DNA of 38,975 bases from Bradyrhizobiaceae bacterium (GCA_947481635.1 CANKHJ010000019.1:1-38975), one strand, 5' to 3'; shown: positions 26,701 to 34,465, numbered from the stretch's first letter. Notes: generated by a model not told the origin, from the sequence alone. Numbers and translations are program-made.

Positions 26701-27215
26701 ACCACAAGATCACGCTGGCCTCGGCGATGGGCCGCGGCTCGCGCTTTTCGGTCGAGGTCCCATTGTCGTCCGAAGCTCCAGTGGCGCAGGCCGGCGTCGT
26801 CCGGACCATCGAACGCGGCAAGCTCGACGGACTGGCGGTGTTGTGCATCGACAACGAGCCGACCATCCTCGACGGCATGGACGTGCTGCTCGGCGGCTGG
26901 GGATGCCGCGTGCTCAAGGCGCCGGATCTGGAAGCCGCGATCGCCGCGCTCACCGCGTCTGAGGCTCCGGTCGATGCGCTGGTGGTCGATTATCATCTCG
27001 ATCGCAGCAACGGTATCGACGCCGTCGGCGAATTGCGCCGCCGCTTCGGCGCCGGGCTGACCGCGATCCTGGTCACCGCCGATCGCAGCCCGCATGTCCG
27101 CGACGACGCCCGCGCCCATGCCATCGAGGTGCTGCCCAAACCGATCAAACCGGCGGCGCTACGCGCGTTGCTGGCGCGTGCGCGCGCGGCGCAGCGCGTT
27201 GCGGCGGCGGAATAA
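23706..27215 (+). CDS. Sodium:solute symporter-fused hybrid histidine kinase (CbrA/CrbS-like)
   Basis: 1169-aa inner-membrane sensor. Residues 1 to about 515 form a solute:sodium symporter (SLC5-type) domain of about 13 helices (YCTSWTFFGSVGLASRTSFD; IVGVIPYIALQLKA; LPRQFHVTVVENNNEQEIKR). A PAS-like domain lies at about 645-765 (LDHVRQGIAVFNTELHLVCW), then a coiled coil and a HisKA domain with phospho-acceptor H813 (AAASHDILQPLNAARLY). The ATPase domain has N927 (NLVSNAIKYTPKG), DTGLGIPV and GLGLGLSIVERIA. A C-terminal receiver domain has D1095 (VVDYHLD) and lysine in LPKPIKP. All catalytic residues are present. Architecture and length match CrbS/CbrA kinases, which sense carbon sources such as acetate or histidine in gammaproteobacteria. 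The LuxR-type regulator at 28588-29271 is the likely partner. The ATG has AAGATGGAG upstream. Confidence 0.93.
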   Translation: MIEGWVVIAVALGYISLLFVIASYGDRTRRFGREIRAGLLIYPLSLAIYCTSWTFFGSVGLASRTSFDFLTIYVGPIVMIGLCAPLIMRIVRLAKAQNITSIADFIAARYGKAQAVAATVALIAIVGVIPYIALQLKAVSSSLTTVLAHTGSDGAAVVGDLSLFVALSMAVFAILFGTRHIDATEHQDGLMLAIATESVVKLVAFVAVGVFVTFWMFDGPSDLFYRAMAQADTAALLTREPHIGTIAAMTLLSFFAIMLLPRQFHVTVVENNNEQEIKRAAWLFPLYLVLINLFVIPIALAGLLIFRPGQVDSDMFVLALPAAAGSDVFTLIAFVGGLSAATAMVIVETVALAIMVSNDIVVPLVLQRRESFLSNRVNVSTLLLTVRRLSIFVILFLAYMYYRSAGDAQLASIGLLSFAAVAQLAPAFFGGLLWRRPTAQSAMAGMTVGILVWAYTLFLPSFADAGLVSGSILTQGPFGIGWLRPQALFGLDLPPLVHGVLWSLSLNVLAYIVFAFGRAPTSIERLQADLFVPTDLTPITPSRLWRSSVTVEELTTTVVRYLGEERARISLDSYATTRGISLDPKAEADFQLLRYAEHLLASAIGAASSRLVLSLVLRKRTVSRRAALKLLDDANAAIHYNREILQTALDHVRQGIAVFNTELHLVCWNRQFGEILDLPPQHTQLGTALDEILRFNAQRSNGSEHNIADAVRDQLARYVAVGEPFLERFDERGLVVEVRANHMPDGGIVTTFTDITPSVQAAEELARANETLERRVHQRTEELTRLNVELGRAKAEAEQANLSKTRFLAAASHDILQPLNAARLYVTSLIERQSTGSDTQLVGNIDASLEAVEEILGALLDISRLDAGALKPELMTFRIDELLRQIEVEFAPMATEKGLALGFIPSRLVVRSDRRLLRRLLQNLVSNAIKYTPKGRVLVGCRRHGRKLRIDVYDTGLGIPVSKRQAIFQEFHRLDHGTRVARGLGLGLSIVERIARVLDHKITLASAMGRGSRFSVEVPLSSEAPVAQAGVVRTIERGKLDGLAVLCIDNEPTILDGMDVLLGGWGCRVLKAPDLEAAIAALTASEAPVDALVVDYHLDRSNGIDAVGELRRRFGAGLTAILVTADRSPHVRDDARAHAIEVLPKPIKPAALRALLARARAAQRVAAAE

Positions 27216-27241
27216 CGCAGGCTCCGAGGTAACCTCTCTCA

Positions 27242-27359
27242 ATTGTCGTCGCCCGGCTTGACCGGGCACCCAGTAATCGCCGGCCTTGCGTAGGACCACC
27301 TGTGCCCGGCTGAACGTTCGGTGAGCACTGGACCGTCCGCTTTCGCGGACGATGACAAT
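27242..27359. repeat. Compound intergenic palindromic repeat
   Basis: The outer arms begin ATTGTCGTCGCCCGGC (27242) and end CGCGGACGATGACAAT (27359). Each arm contains its own hairpin: GCCCGG-CTTGA-CCGGGC on the left and GTCCGC-TTTC-GCGGAC on the right. ACCCAGTA and CACTGGACC face each other inside. It resembles the element at 13533-13623 and fills the space between two convergent genes, where it may terminate both transcripts. Confidence 0.7.
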
Positions 27360-27386
27360 CGTGAGAGTGGAGTGATGAATCGGCGC

Positions 27387-28529
27387 TCAGGGGACCGGTA
27401 CCCCGAAGCGAGCATAGTCCTCGGCGATGTCGGCCTGAAGCAGCTTGGCGGCCGCGATATCGGCATTGCCGGCCGCGGCCGAACCTTGCTTCAGCTTCAC
27501 CACGCCGCGCGCGTAGAGCGAGCCGGCCAGCTTCGGACTGAGTTTCAATGCGGCATCGAAATCGGCGACGGCGTCGTCGAGCCGGCCGAGCTTGAGATAG
27601 ACGAAGCCGCGGCTGTCGAGCGTGGACGCATCGCCCGCGCGCAGCCGCAACGACTCGTCGCAGTCTGACAATGCCTGCTGCAACTCGCGGCCAACGATCG
27701 CTCGGTCCCAGCACAACGCGTTCCACGTGTCGGCGTTGCCCCGCTCGAGCTTTGTCGCTTCGCTCAGGTCAGCGGCCGCGCGGTCGTAATCCCGTTTCCT
27801 CTCGTAAGCGCCGGCGCGATCGATGAAATACCGGGCCACGCTCTGGCGCCGGATCGCGTCGGTGAGATCGGCGATGCCGCGATCGATGTCGCCTTTCGCA
27901 ACATAGGATTTGCCGCGACTGCCGAATGCGTCGGCATAACCCGGATTGAGCCTGATGGCCTCGCTGTAATCGGCAATCGCGCGGTCATAGTCCTTCTTGT
28001 CGTAATGCCGATTGCCGCGATTATTGTAGGCGAGGACATATTTCGGATCGACCTTGAGCGCCGCGGTGTATTCGACGATCGCGCGATCGAGGTCGCCCTT
28101 GTCGGCGTAAGCATTGCCGCGCCCGACATAGCCTTGGGGCTGCTTGGGAGCCAGTTTCACCGACGTGCTGTAATCGGCGATCGCGCGATCGACATCGCCG
28201 CGGCCGCGGTGGCCATGGCCGCGCAGCAAGTAGCTGTCCGCCCCATTGGGATCGAGCCTCACGGCCTCGTCATAGTCCCGGATGGCGCGATCCAGATCGT
28301 CCTTGTCGCGGTAGGCGGCGCCACGGCTGCCATAGAGGTAAGCCAGCCTTTTTCCGGTTTCGCGACCCGACGCGATCACGGCGTTGCACGCGGCAATGCG
28401 CTCATCGGCCGCCGCACCGGGTTTGCCACAGAGATTGTAGTTCTCCGTATGCTGCGCGCGGACATCGCTGGCGGACATGAAGACGATCGCCGCTGCGAAA
28501 GCAGCGGCCATGATGCGTGCGGCGCTCAT
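27387..28529 (-). CDS. Periplasmic tetratricopeptide-repeat protein
   Basis: 380 aa with a signal peptide (about residues 1-25, cut after SDVRA), so probably periplasmic. About eight TPR units of 34 residues follow, each with the pattern AYNNRGN...DYDRAIADYSEAIRLNP; the DRAIxDYxxA core recurs at least five times. Four cysteines are present: two near the N-terminus (YNLCGKP, IAACNAV) and two near 260-275 (ALCWDRA, LSDCDES). TPR arrays mediate protein-protein contacts, and no enzymatic motif is visible. The gene lies on the minus strand downstream of the response regulator (58 nt) and may be co-transcribed with it, but a functional link to the two-component system is only suggested by position. 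A G-rich ribosome site precedes ATG 28529. Confidence 0.9.
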   Translation of the reverse strand: MSAARIMAAAFAAAIVFMSASDVRAQHTENYNLCGKPGAAADERIAACNAVIASGRETGKRLAYLYGSRGAAYRDKDDLDRAIRDYDEAVRLDPNGADSYLLRGHGHRGRGDVDRAIADYSTSVKLAPKQPQGYVGRGNAYADKGDLDRAIVEYTAALKVDPKYVLAYNNRGNRHYDKKDYDRAIADYSEAIRLNPGYADAFGSRGKSYVAKGDIDRGIADLTDAIRRQSVARYFIDRAGAYERKRDYDRAAADLSEATKLERGNADTWNALCWDRAIVGRELQQALSDCDESLRLRAGDASTLDSRGFVYLKLGRLDDAVADFDAALKLSPKLAGSLYARGVVKLKQGSAAAGNADIAAAKLLQADIAEDYARFGVPVP

Positions 28530-28587
28530 GATGCCCCCCCAGGTCAGGCCTCGATGCTAGCGGCATCGCAGCCGCCGCTCAACCAGG

Positions 28588-29271
28588 TCAGGTCGCCGGA
28601 TGGCTCCACTGGCCGACTTCGATCTTCGACGCGGCGATCACCGCCTGGGTCCGGCTCTCGACATTGAGCTTCTGCAGGATCGCCGACACATGCGCCTTGA
28701 CGGTCGCCTCCGAGACCGTGAGCTCAAAGGCGATCTGCTTGTTCAGCAGCCCCTCCGACAACATCATCAGCACCCGCACCTGCTGCGGCGTCAGCGTGCC
28801 GAGGCGCACCACCAGGTCCGCGGTCTCGGCGTCCGCGCTGGTCTGCAGATTGACGTCGGGCGGTGTCCAGACGCCGCCCGAAAGGACACGCGCGACCGCG
28901 TCGCGCATCGCCTCGATGCCCAGCGTCTTGGGGATGAAGCCCGAGGCGCCAAAATCCATGCAGCGGCGGATCACCGCCGGGTCGTCATTGGCCGACACCA
29001 CCGCGATCGGCACGCCCGGATATTCGGCCCGCAGATAAATCAGCCCGGAAAAGGCCCGCACCCCCGGCATGGTGAGGTCGAGCAGGATCAGATCGAACTC
29101 GCGGTCCCGCTCCAGCAGCGCCGACAATTCCACGAACGAGCCGGCTTCGACGCATTCGGCGCGCTGCGGCAGCCCGCCCAGCGCCTCCCGCATTGCGCCG
29201 CGGAATAACGGATGATCATCGGCGATCACAAAACGATAGGCGGTCGACGAATCCGGCAACGAAAGCCTCAT
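28588..29271 (-). CDS. LuxR/NarL-type response regulator (CrbR-like)
   Basis: 227-aa two-component regulator. The receiver domain (1-125) has the acidic pair D18-D19 (VIADDHPLFRGAM), phospho-acceptor D65 (LILLDLTMPG) and K115 (GFIPKTLG). The output is a LuxR-type helix-turn-helix at about 160-215 (LTPQQVRVLMMLSEGLLNKQ, then VSEATVKAHVSAILQKLNV). It should bind DNA as a dimer when phosphorylated. The CbrA/CrbS-like kinase gene 1.4 kb away is the obvious partner, and the divergent MHS transporter gene across 243 bp is a likely target (inference). No Shine-Dalgarno sequence precedes the ATG (the leader reads TCCTCCTCCGCC), and an in-frame stop 18 nt upstream excludes an earlier start. Confidence 0.93.
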   Translation of the reverse strand: MRLSLPDSSTAYRFVIADDHPLFRGAMREALGGLPQRAECVEAGSFVELSALLERDREFDLILLDLTMPGVRAFSGLIYLRAEYPGVPIAVVSANDDPAVIRRCMDFGASGFIPKTLGIEAMRDAVARVLSGGVWTPPDVNLQTSADAETADLVVRLGTLTPQQVRVLMMLSEGLLNKQIAFELTVSEATVKAHVSAILQKLNVESRTQAVIAASKIEVGQWSHPAT

Positions 29272-29514
29272 GGCGGAGGAGGAATTTCAAACAGAAAGGC
29301 CAAAACTCCAGCCCGCATTGTTTGGCCGGCACGCAGACGAGGCAAGCGATAACTGGCTTTGGTGCAGCGCAAAATGGACCCCTTAAAAACAGCCTTGGCC
29401 TCGGAGATATGGCCGAAAGTTGTATAGGGCGACGGCGAGGGCCGATGCTAGCGTGAAAGCAAGGCGGCATGAAACACAGCCGTCGAACATCATTTGTTGG
29501 GGGAGAGACGCATC

Positions 29515-31179
29515 ATGACAGCAGTCACTGCTGGTTCCGCGCGACCGCGCGGAATGACCAAGGAAGAAAAGAAAGTCATCATCGCATCGTCGTGCGGCAC
29601 CGTATTCGAGTGGTACGACTTCTATCTCGCCGGCTCACTGGCCGCGAATATCTCCGCCAACTTCTTCTCGGGCGTCAACCCGACCGCAGGCTTCATCTTC
29701 ACCCTGCTCGGCTTCGCCGCGGGCTTCGCGGTCCGCCCCTTCGGCGCGCTGTTCTTCGGCCGCCTCGGCGACCTGATCGGCCGCAAATACACCTTCCTCG
29801 TCACCATGACGGTGATGGGCATCGCCACCTTCGTCGTCGGCCTGCTGCCGGGCTATGCCAGCATCGGCATCGCTGCGCCGGTCGGCTTCATCGCTTGCCG
29901 CCTGCTGCAGGGCCTCGCGCTCGGCGGTGAATATGGCGGCGCTGCCACCTACGTGGCCGAGCACGCACCGCAAGGGCGTCGCGGCTATTACACCGCGTGG
30001 ATTCAGACCACCGCGACGGTCGGCCTGTTCCTCTCGCTGATCGTCATCCTCGGCCTGCGTCTCAGCATGACGCCGGAAAACTTCGCGGCCTGGGGCTGGC
30101 GCGTGCCGTTCCTGGTCTCGATCCTGCTGCTCGGAATCTCGATCTGGATCCGGCTGTCGCTGCAGGAATCGCCGGCCTTCGCCAAGATCAAGGCCGAGGG
30201 CAAGGGCTCCAAGGCTCCGCTCACCGAAGCTTTCGGGCGTTGGGAAAATGCCAAGATCGCGTTGATCGCACTGATCGGCGGCACCGCCGGGCAGGCGGTG
30301 GTCTGGTATACGGGTCAGTTCTACGCGCTGTTCTTCCTGACCCAGACGCTGAAGATCGACGGCACCACGGCGAACGTCTTGATCGCCCTGTCGCTGCTCA
30401 TCGGCACCCCGTTCTTCATCGTGTTCGGCTCGCTATCGGACAAGATCGGTCGCAAGCCGATCATCCTGGCGGGCTGCCTGATCGCTGCCCTCACCTACTT
30501 CCCGCTGTTCGGCTGGCTGGCCCAGGTCGGCAACCCGACGCTCGCAGCGGCGGTGAAAAATGTCCAGGCCACCGTGACCGCCGATCCGGCGACTTGCGGC
30601 TCACTGTTCGATCCCGTGAACGTGCGGACCTTTACCGCGCCTTGCGATATCGCACGACAGGGCCTGGCGCGCGCGACGATCAAGTATACTCTGGTCAACG
30701 GACCGGCCGGCAGCCCGACCAAGGTGGCGATCGGCGGCAACGATGTCGTGATCGATGCAAAATTCGCCGCCAACGTCACCGCCGCCGCGCAGGCCGCGGG
30801 TTATCCGAAGCCTGACGATCCGAATATCGCCAACATCGCCAAGACCGGCCTCAACGGTCAGTTGATCCTGATGACCGGAATCCTGCTGATCCTCGTCCTC
30901 TACGTGACGATGGTCTACGGGCCGATCGCGGCACTGCTCGTCGAACTATTCCCGACGCGCATCCGCTACACCGGCATGTCGCTGCCCTATCACATCGGCA
31001 ACGGCTGGTTCGGCGGCTTCCTGCCACCGACCGCCTTCGCAATCGTGGCCGCGACCGGCGATATCTACTCCGGCCTCTGGTACCCGATTGTCGTCGCGGT
31101 GATGACGCTGATCGTCGGCTTCTTCTTCATGCCGGAGACCAAGGATCGCGATATCTTGACCTACGACGACAACAAGTAA
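29515..31179 (+). CDS. MHS-family major facilitator transporter
   Basis: Inner-membrane proton symporter of the metabolite:H+ symporter family, 554 aa with 12 expected helices. The N-terminal signature SSCGTVFEWYDFYLAGSLA, loop 2-3 motif GRLGDLIGRKYTF, QGLALGGEYGGAATYVAEHA and loop 8-9 repeat GSLSDKIGRKPII are all present. It is over 100 residues longer than many family members. The extra part, about 345-450, lies between two membrane segments after a GWLAQVGNP turn, should face the periplasm and carries two cysteines (DPATCGS, TAPCDIA). Substrates in the family include organic acids and betaines; here it is unknown. ATG 29515 has GGGGGAGAG upstream and was preferred to 29494. The 243-bp leader shows no clear promoter hexamers to my eye. 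The gene is divergent from the response regulator. Confidence 0.93.
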   Translation: MTAVTAGSARPRGMTKEEKKVIIASSCGTVFEWYDFYLAGSLAANISANFFSGVNPTAGFIFTLLGFAAGFAVRPFGALFFGRLGDLIGRKYTFLVTMTVMGIATFVVGLLPGYASIGIAAPVGFIACRLLQGLALGGEYGGAATYVAEHAPQGRRGYYTAWIQTTATVGLFLSLIVILGLRLSMTPENFAAWGWRVPFLVSILLLGISIWIRLSLQESPAFAKIKAEGKGSKAPLTEAFGRWENAKIALIALIGGTAGQAVVWYTGQFYALFFLTQTLKIDGTTANVLIALSLLIGTPFFIVFGSLSDKIGRKPIILAGCLIAALTYFPLFGWLAQVGNPTLAAAVKNVQATVTADPATCGSLFDPVNVRTFTAPCDIARQGLARATIKYTLVNGPAGSPTKVAIGGNDVVIDAKFAANVTAAAQAAGYPKPDDPNIANIAKTGLNGQLILMTGILLILVLYVTMVYGPIAALLVELFPTRIRYTGMSLPYHIGNGWFGGFLPPTAFAIVAATGDIYSGLWYPIVVAVMTLIVGFFFMPETKDRDILTYDDNK

Positions 31180-31202
31180 GTCCAACGTCGTCGCGAGACG
31201 CG

Positions 31203-31229
31203 AAGCCCCGCCCTTGTGGCGGGGCTTTT
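31203..31229 (+). terminator. Rho-independent terminator of the MHS transporter gene
   Basis: AAGCCCCGCC (31203-31212), loop CTTGT, GGCGGGGCTT (31218-31227), followed by TTC. A perfect 10-bp GC-rich stem with a short T-run lies 24 nt after the stop codon. Confidence 0.8.
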
Positions 31230-31242
31230 CGTTGGGGGGGTG

Positions 31243-31274
31243 CTTACCTCACCCCGCTTGCGGGGAGAGGTAAG
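31243..31274. repeat. Palindromic repeat, probable bidirectional terminator
   Basis: CTTACCTCACCCCG (31243-31256), loop CTTG, CGGGGAGAGGTAAG (31261-31274). The 14-bp stem has a single mismatch. It sits between convergent genes, 8 nt from the stop of the YjbQ gene, so it could terminate that gene. The CCCCGCTTGCGGGG core is shared with the split element around 21.8 and 22.4 kb. Confidence 0.65.
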
Positions 31275-31282
31275 AGTCCGCT

Positions 31283-31744
31283 CTAGCCGCCACTACCAAT
31301 AAACTGCAGCACCACCTCGCGGCGGTGCAGCCGCGCGCGGTGTTCCGCGAGATAGATGCCTTGCCAGGTGCCGAGCGCCAAGGCACCGCCGATCACCGGC
31401 ACATGCAGCGATACGCCGTTGAGCATCGCCTTCACATGAGCCGGCATATCGTCAGGCCCTTCGGTGTCATGCACCCACCTGGCATCGGCCGGTGCGAGGC
31501 GATCCAGCGCGGTGACTAGATCGGTCTGCACGTCCGGGTCGGCATTCTCCTGGATCACCAGCGATGCCGAGGTATGGCGCAGATAGAGCAACAGCACGCC
31601 GTTCATTGCGCGCGCCTCGGAGACGAAGCGCTTCACCAGGCCGGTGATCTCGACAAAGCCCTCGCCCGGCGTCTCGACCATCAGGGTGGCAGTCGCCACC
31701 GTCTGGACCGGCGTCGTCTCGATCGATGACAAAACGCTGGTCAC
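31283..31744 (-). CDS. YjbQ family protein (secondary thiamine-phosphate synthase type)
   Basis: 153-aa cytoplasmic protein of the UPF0047/YjbQ family. Family landmarks are LLLYLRHTSASLVIQENADP, DVQTDLVTALDRL, the DDMPAHVKAMLNGVSLHVPV region and GTWQGIYLAEHRARLHRREV. Conserved histidines in HTSAS, HVKA and AEHR are the presumed active-site or metal-binding residues. Some members have weak thiamine-phosphate synthase activity in tests, but the physiological role is unsettled. The GTG start at 31744 overlaps the stop of the upstream secreted-protein gene (GTGA), with GAAGAAG as ribosome site, so the two are translationally coupled. Confidence 0.92.
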   Translation of the reverse strand: MTSVLSSIETTPVQTVATATLMVETPGEGFVEITGLVKRFVSEARAMNGVLLLYLRHTSASLVIQENADPDVQTDLVTALDRLAPADARWVHDTEGPDDMPAHVKAMLNGVSLHVPVIGGALALGTWQGIYLAEHRARLHRREVVLQFIGSGG

Positions 31745-32205
31745 GTCTTCTTCAGGACGTCGTTCTGGATGTTGACCATCACTTCGACCAGCCGCCGCCA
31801 GACATGGCCGAGGAACGACACCACCGTTTTGAGTTCGGCATCGCCCGGCAGCTTCAGGCGCGGCTCGCCGGCGTTGGGTGCGGCGGTTTCGGGGCGGCTG
31901 GTATCGGGCAGCGGCACCCCGCGCGCCAGCAGCTCGCGCTTCAGGTTGGCGTTCTCGCCCTGCAAGCGACCGATCTCGGCCTCCAGGATATTGCGCTCGT
32001 CAGGGACCGGATTGCAGGCCCAGCCGACCGCGCGACGGGTGCAGAGCGAGACCTGGCCGGTGCGGGTATCCAGCCGCAGGTAGCCCTCACCGGCGCGATT
32101 GAAGGTATAGCGCCCGTCGTTATTGTCCGGCGCTTCCTGGCCCTGCGCGGGCGCAGCGAGGCAAAGCGTCAACAGGAGGGCGAAGGCCAGACCCGCACGG
32201 GTCAT
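31741..32205 (-). CDS. Small secreted coiled-coil protein, hypothetical
   Basis: 154 aa from ATG 32205, chosen because CAGGAG lies just upstream and a good signal peptide begins there (MTRAGLAFALLLTLCLAAPA, cut near AQG); the frame extends to 32256 without signal features. The mature protein starts with a small beta-rich region (DGRYTFNRAGEGYLRLDTRT) containing two cysteines (SLCTRR, WACNPV) that could form a disulfide. A heptad-type helix follows (ILEAEIGRLQGENANLKREL), then a Pro-rich linker and an amphipathic C-terminus (FLGHVWRRLVEVMVNIQND). Probably periplasmic or membrane-associated. The family is unrecognised. It is coupled to the YjbQ gene by a 4-nt overlap. Confidence 0.8.
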   Translation of the reverse strand: MTRAGLAFALLLTLCLAAPAQGQEAPDNNDGRYTFNRAGEGYLRLDTRTGQVSLCTRRAVGWACNPVPDERNILEAEIGRLQGENANLKRELLARGVPLPDTSRPETAAPNAGEPRLKLPGDAELKTVVSFLGHVWRRLVEVMVNIQNDVLKKT

Positions 32206-32381
32206 TGGATACTCCTGAAAGTCGTCGCGGGTGTTTCCGCCGCCGCACGATACCACTCGCGGCGCTTCGATTGAACCGCGACAATGGGTCCTTGCTGGGG
32301 CATTCTCACGGCGGTGGACGGCGCCGCAACAAAAGCAAATTCTATCGTAATATCAAATAGATATCGCACAATTGCGTTTCC

Positions 32382-32410
32382 TTGACTCGACGGTACCCAA
32401 TAAGTATGGT
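32382..32410 (+). promoter_or_regulatory. Candidate promoter of the F0 ATP synthase operon
   Basis: TTGACT (32382-32387), a 17-nt spacer and TATGGT (32405-32410) give a good housekeeping-type promoter, with AT-rich sequence upstream (32338-32375). It lies about 60 nt before the atpI start. This also argues against using the longer atpI frame that begins inside the -35 element. Confidence 0.55.
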
Positions 32411-32474
32411 CCGCGCGGCTTCGGGGGCGGTTTACTGCCGCGAGGTCTTCTTTTTGTGGCGAATGGTCGACATC

Positions 32475-32852
32475 ATGAGCGACAACACGCGCAAAGAGGG
32501 GCCCCGCGAAGGACAGACCACCGAAGAGGCCATCCTCTCAGCGAGGCTTGCGCGTCTTGGCAAGGAGCTCGGCCACCACGAGGCCAGCCGCCCTGCCGAA
32601 CCGAGCCCCGGTGCTCGTTCGGTTTCCGATCCGTCGGCCATGGCCCGCGGCTTTCGGCTTTCCACCGAGCTGGTTGCCGGCGTCCTGGTCGGGGCCGGCA
32701 TCGGCTGGCTGCTCGATCGCTGGCTCGGCATCTCGCCGTGGGGATTGATTGTGTTTCTGCTGCTCGGCTTCGTGGCGGGCGTGTTGAATGTGATGCGTGC
32801 GGCCGGCGTGGTAGCGCCGAACAGATTGGACCGCTCCGATCCGGGGCGATGA
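32475..32852 (+). CDS. atpI: ATP synthase protein I
   Basis: Small inner-membrane assembly factor of F1F0 ATP synthase, 125 aa. The N-terminal half is polar and charged (cytoplasmic). Two hydrophobic helices follow ([20 protein letters not shown] and [20 protein letters not shown]), with the family-typical GxGxxLDRW turn ([11 protein letters not shown]). It is thought to help assemble the c-ring. The start is uncertain: ATG 32475 is used, ATG 32463 is possible, and no clear Shine-Dalgarno sequence is seen for either. It is the first gene of the F0 operon, 22 nt before atpB. Confidence 0.88.
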   Translation: MSDNTRKEGPREGQTTEEAILSARLARLGKELGHHEASRPAEPSPGARSVSDPSAMARGFRLSTELVAGVLVGAGIGWLLDRWLGISPWGLIVFLLLGFVAGVLNVMRAAGVVAPNRLDRSDPGR

Positions 32853-32874
32853 AGTAACGGAACCCGCTCGGGCC

Positions 32875-33627
32875 ATGGCAGCCGATCCGATTCATCAATT
32901 CGAGATCAAGAATCTCTTCTCGCTCGGCCATGTCGGCGGGCAGGAGATCGCGTTCACCAATTCGACGCTGTTCATGCTGATCGCGTTCGCGATCATCACC
33001 GCGCTGATGATCGGCGCCACCGCCAGCCGCGCGCTCGTCCCCGGACGGATGCAGGCGGTGGCGGAGATGTCCTACGAATTCATAGCGACGACATTGCGCA
33101 GCAGCGCCGGCACCGAGGGGATGAAGTTCTTCCCGCTGGTGTTCACGCTGTTCATGTTCATCGTCACGCTGAACATGATCGGGATCGTCCCCTATACCTT
33201 CACCGTCACGAGCCACATCATCATCACGGTGATGCTGTCGATGCTCGTGTTCCTCACCGTCATCGTCTACGGGTTCTGGAAGAACGGCCTGCGCTTCTTC
33301 AAGCTGTTCGTGCCGAGCGGCATCCCGATCTACATCCTGCCGCTGGTGACGCTGATCGAGGTGATGTCGTTCCTGTCGCGGCCGATCTCGCACAGCGTGC
33401 GTCTGTTCGCGAATATGCTGGCCGGCCACATCACCCTCAAGGTGTTCGGCAGCTTCGTCACCATGCTCGGCGGGCTCGGCCTGGTCGGCTGGATCGGCGC
33501 GGTCCTGCCGCTCAGCCTCACGGTGGCGCTCACCGCGCTCGAATTGCTGGTGGCGTTCCTGCAAGCCTACGTCTTCACCATCCTCACCTGCATCTATCTC
33601 AACGATTCGATTCACCCGGGTCACTAA
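32875..33627 (+). CDS. atpB: ATP synthase F0 subunit a
   Basis: Inner-membrane subunit forming the proton half-channels against the c-ring, 250 aa with five to six helices. The essential arginine is R176 in [42 protein letters not shown] spans the second helix pair and [24 protein letters not shown] is the last helix region. The length and the short N-terminal polar stretch (DPIHQFEI) are typical of Alphaproteobacteria. It lies between atpI and atpE in the standard order. Confidence 0.97.
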   Translation: MAADPIHQFEIKNLFSLGHVGGQEIAFTNSTLFMLIAFAIITALMIGATASRALVPGRMQAVAEMSYEFIATTLRSSAGTEGMKFFPLVFTLFMFIVTLNMIGIVPYTFTVTSHIIITVMLSMLVFLTVIVYGFWKNGLRFFKLFVPSGIPIYILPLVTLIEVMSFLSRPISHSVRLFANMLAGHITLKVFGSFVTMLGGLGLVGWIGAVLPLSLTVALTALELLVAFLQAYVFTILTCIYLNDSIHPGH

Positions 33628-33657
33628 AGCCCGATAGCGAGCCTGAAGGAGTTCACC

Positions 33658-33885
33658 ATGGATCCGGTTGCAGCGAAGTACATTGGCGCGGGCATTGCCT
33701 GCATCGGCATGGGCGGCGCCGGCGTCGGCGTGGGCACCATTTTCGGCAACTACCTTGCCGCCGCGTTGCGCAATCCGTCGGCCGCCCAGGGCCAGTTCGG
33801 CAACCTGATCTTCGGGTTTGCCGTGACCGAAGCGCTCGGCATCTTCTCGCTGCTGATCGCGCTGCTCCTGCTGTTCGCGCTCTAA
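33658..33885 (+). CDS. atpE: ATP synthase F0 subunit c
   Basis: Proteolipid of the rotating c-ring, 75 aa, two membrane helices. The first helix carries the tight-packing glycine series ([20 protein letters not shown]), the polar loop is RNPSAAQGQ, and the proton-binding carboxylate is E58 in [13 protein letters not shown]. It uses Glu rather than Asp, as is common in Alphaproteobacteria. No sodium-binding pattern is evident. GAAGGAG precedes the ATG, a strong ribosome site matching the high copy number of this subunit. Confidence 0.97.
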   Translation: MDPVAAKYIGAGIACIGMGGAGVGVGTIFGNYLAAALRNPSAAQGQFGNLIFGFAVTEALGIFSLLIALLLLFAL

Positions 33886-33912
33886 GCGGACTGCACGGCA
33901 CCGGAGAGAGAC

Positions 33913-34458
33913 ATGGCGACGTCGACCCCCACCAGCACAGGTACCGTGGCGCCATCCGGCGCGAAGGGCCATTTTCCGCCCTTCGCAAAGGAGACCTTCG
34001 CCTCGCAGATCCTGTGGCTGGTGATCGTCTTCGTCGCGCTCTATCTCCTGATGTCGCGGGTTGCTCTGCCGCGCGTCGGCTCGATCCTCGCGGCGCGCAA
34101 GGCGCGCATCGAGGGCGACCTGGCCGCGGCCGAAAAGCTCAAGGCAGACTCCGACGCAGCGATTGCGGCGTATGAGAAAGCTTTGTCCGACGCCCGGGCG
34201 CGCGCCCAGGCCTTGGCCAACGAGGTCCAGGCGAAGCAGGCCGCCGCCGCGGAAGAAAACCGCAAGGCGCTTGAGGCTCAGCTCAACGTCCGGATCGCGG
34301 AGGCTGAAAAGTCGATCGCCGCCACCCGGACGGCGGCGATGGCCAACGTCACGTCGATCGCGGCCGAGGCTGCGACGGCGATCGTCGAGCGGCTGATCGG
34401 CACCGCTCCCGCCGGTGCGACGGTGGAAGCCGCCGTCGCCGAAGCTCTGAAGCGCTGA
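33913..34458 (+). CDS. atpF': ATP synthase F0 subunit b'
   Basis: Peripheral-stalk subunit, 181 aa. About 30 polar N-terminal residues precede one membrane helix ([20 protein letters not shown]), then a long Ala/Glu/Lys-rich helix (about 55-160) reaches up to F1. The b' form, distinguished by the N-terminal extension and its place before b, pairs with b as a heterodimer in Alphaproteobacteria and phototrophs. GGAGAGAGAC precedes the ATG. The stop is 7 nt before atpF. Confidence 0.93.
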   Translation: MATSTPTSTGTVAPSGAKGHFPPFAKETFASQILWLVIVFVALYLLMSRVALPRVGSILAARKARIEGDLAAAEKLKADSDAAIAAYEKALSDARARAQALANEVQAKQAAAAEENRKALEAQLNVRIAEAEKSIAATRTAAMANVTSIAAEAATAIVERLIGTAPAGATVEAAVAEALKR

Positions 34459-34465
34459 GGTCGAG

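Noticed and set aside
32473-33972. 499-codon minus-strand frame over atpI, atpB and atpE
   Set aside because: His/Arg/Glu/Asp-rich translation typical of antisense frames in high-GC DNA, fully covered by well-recognised F0 genes.
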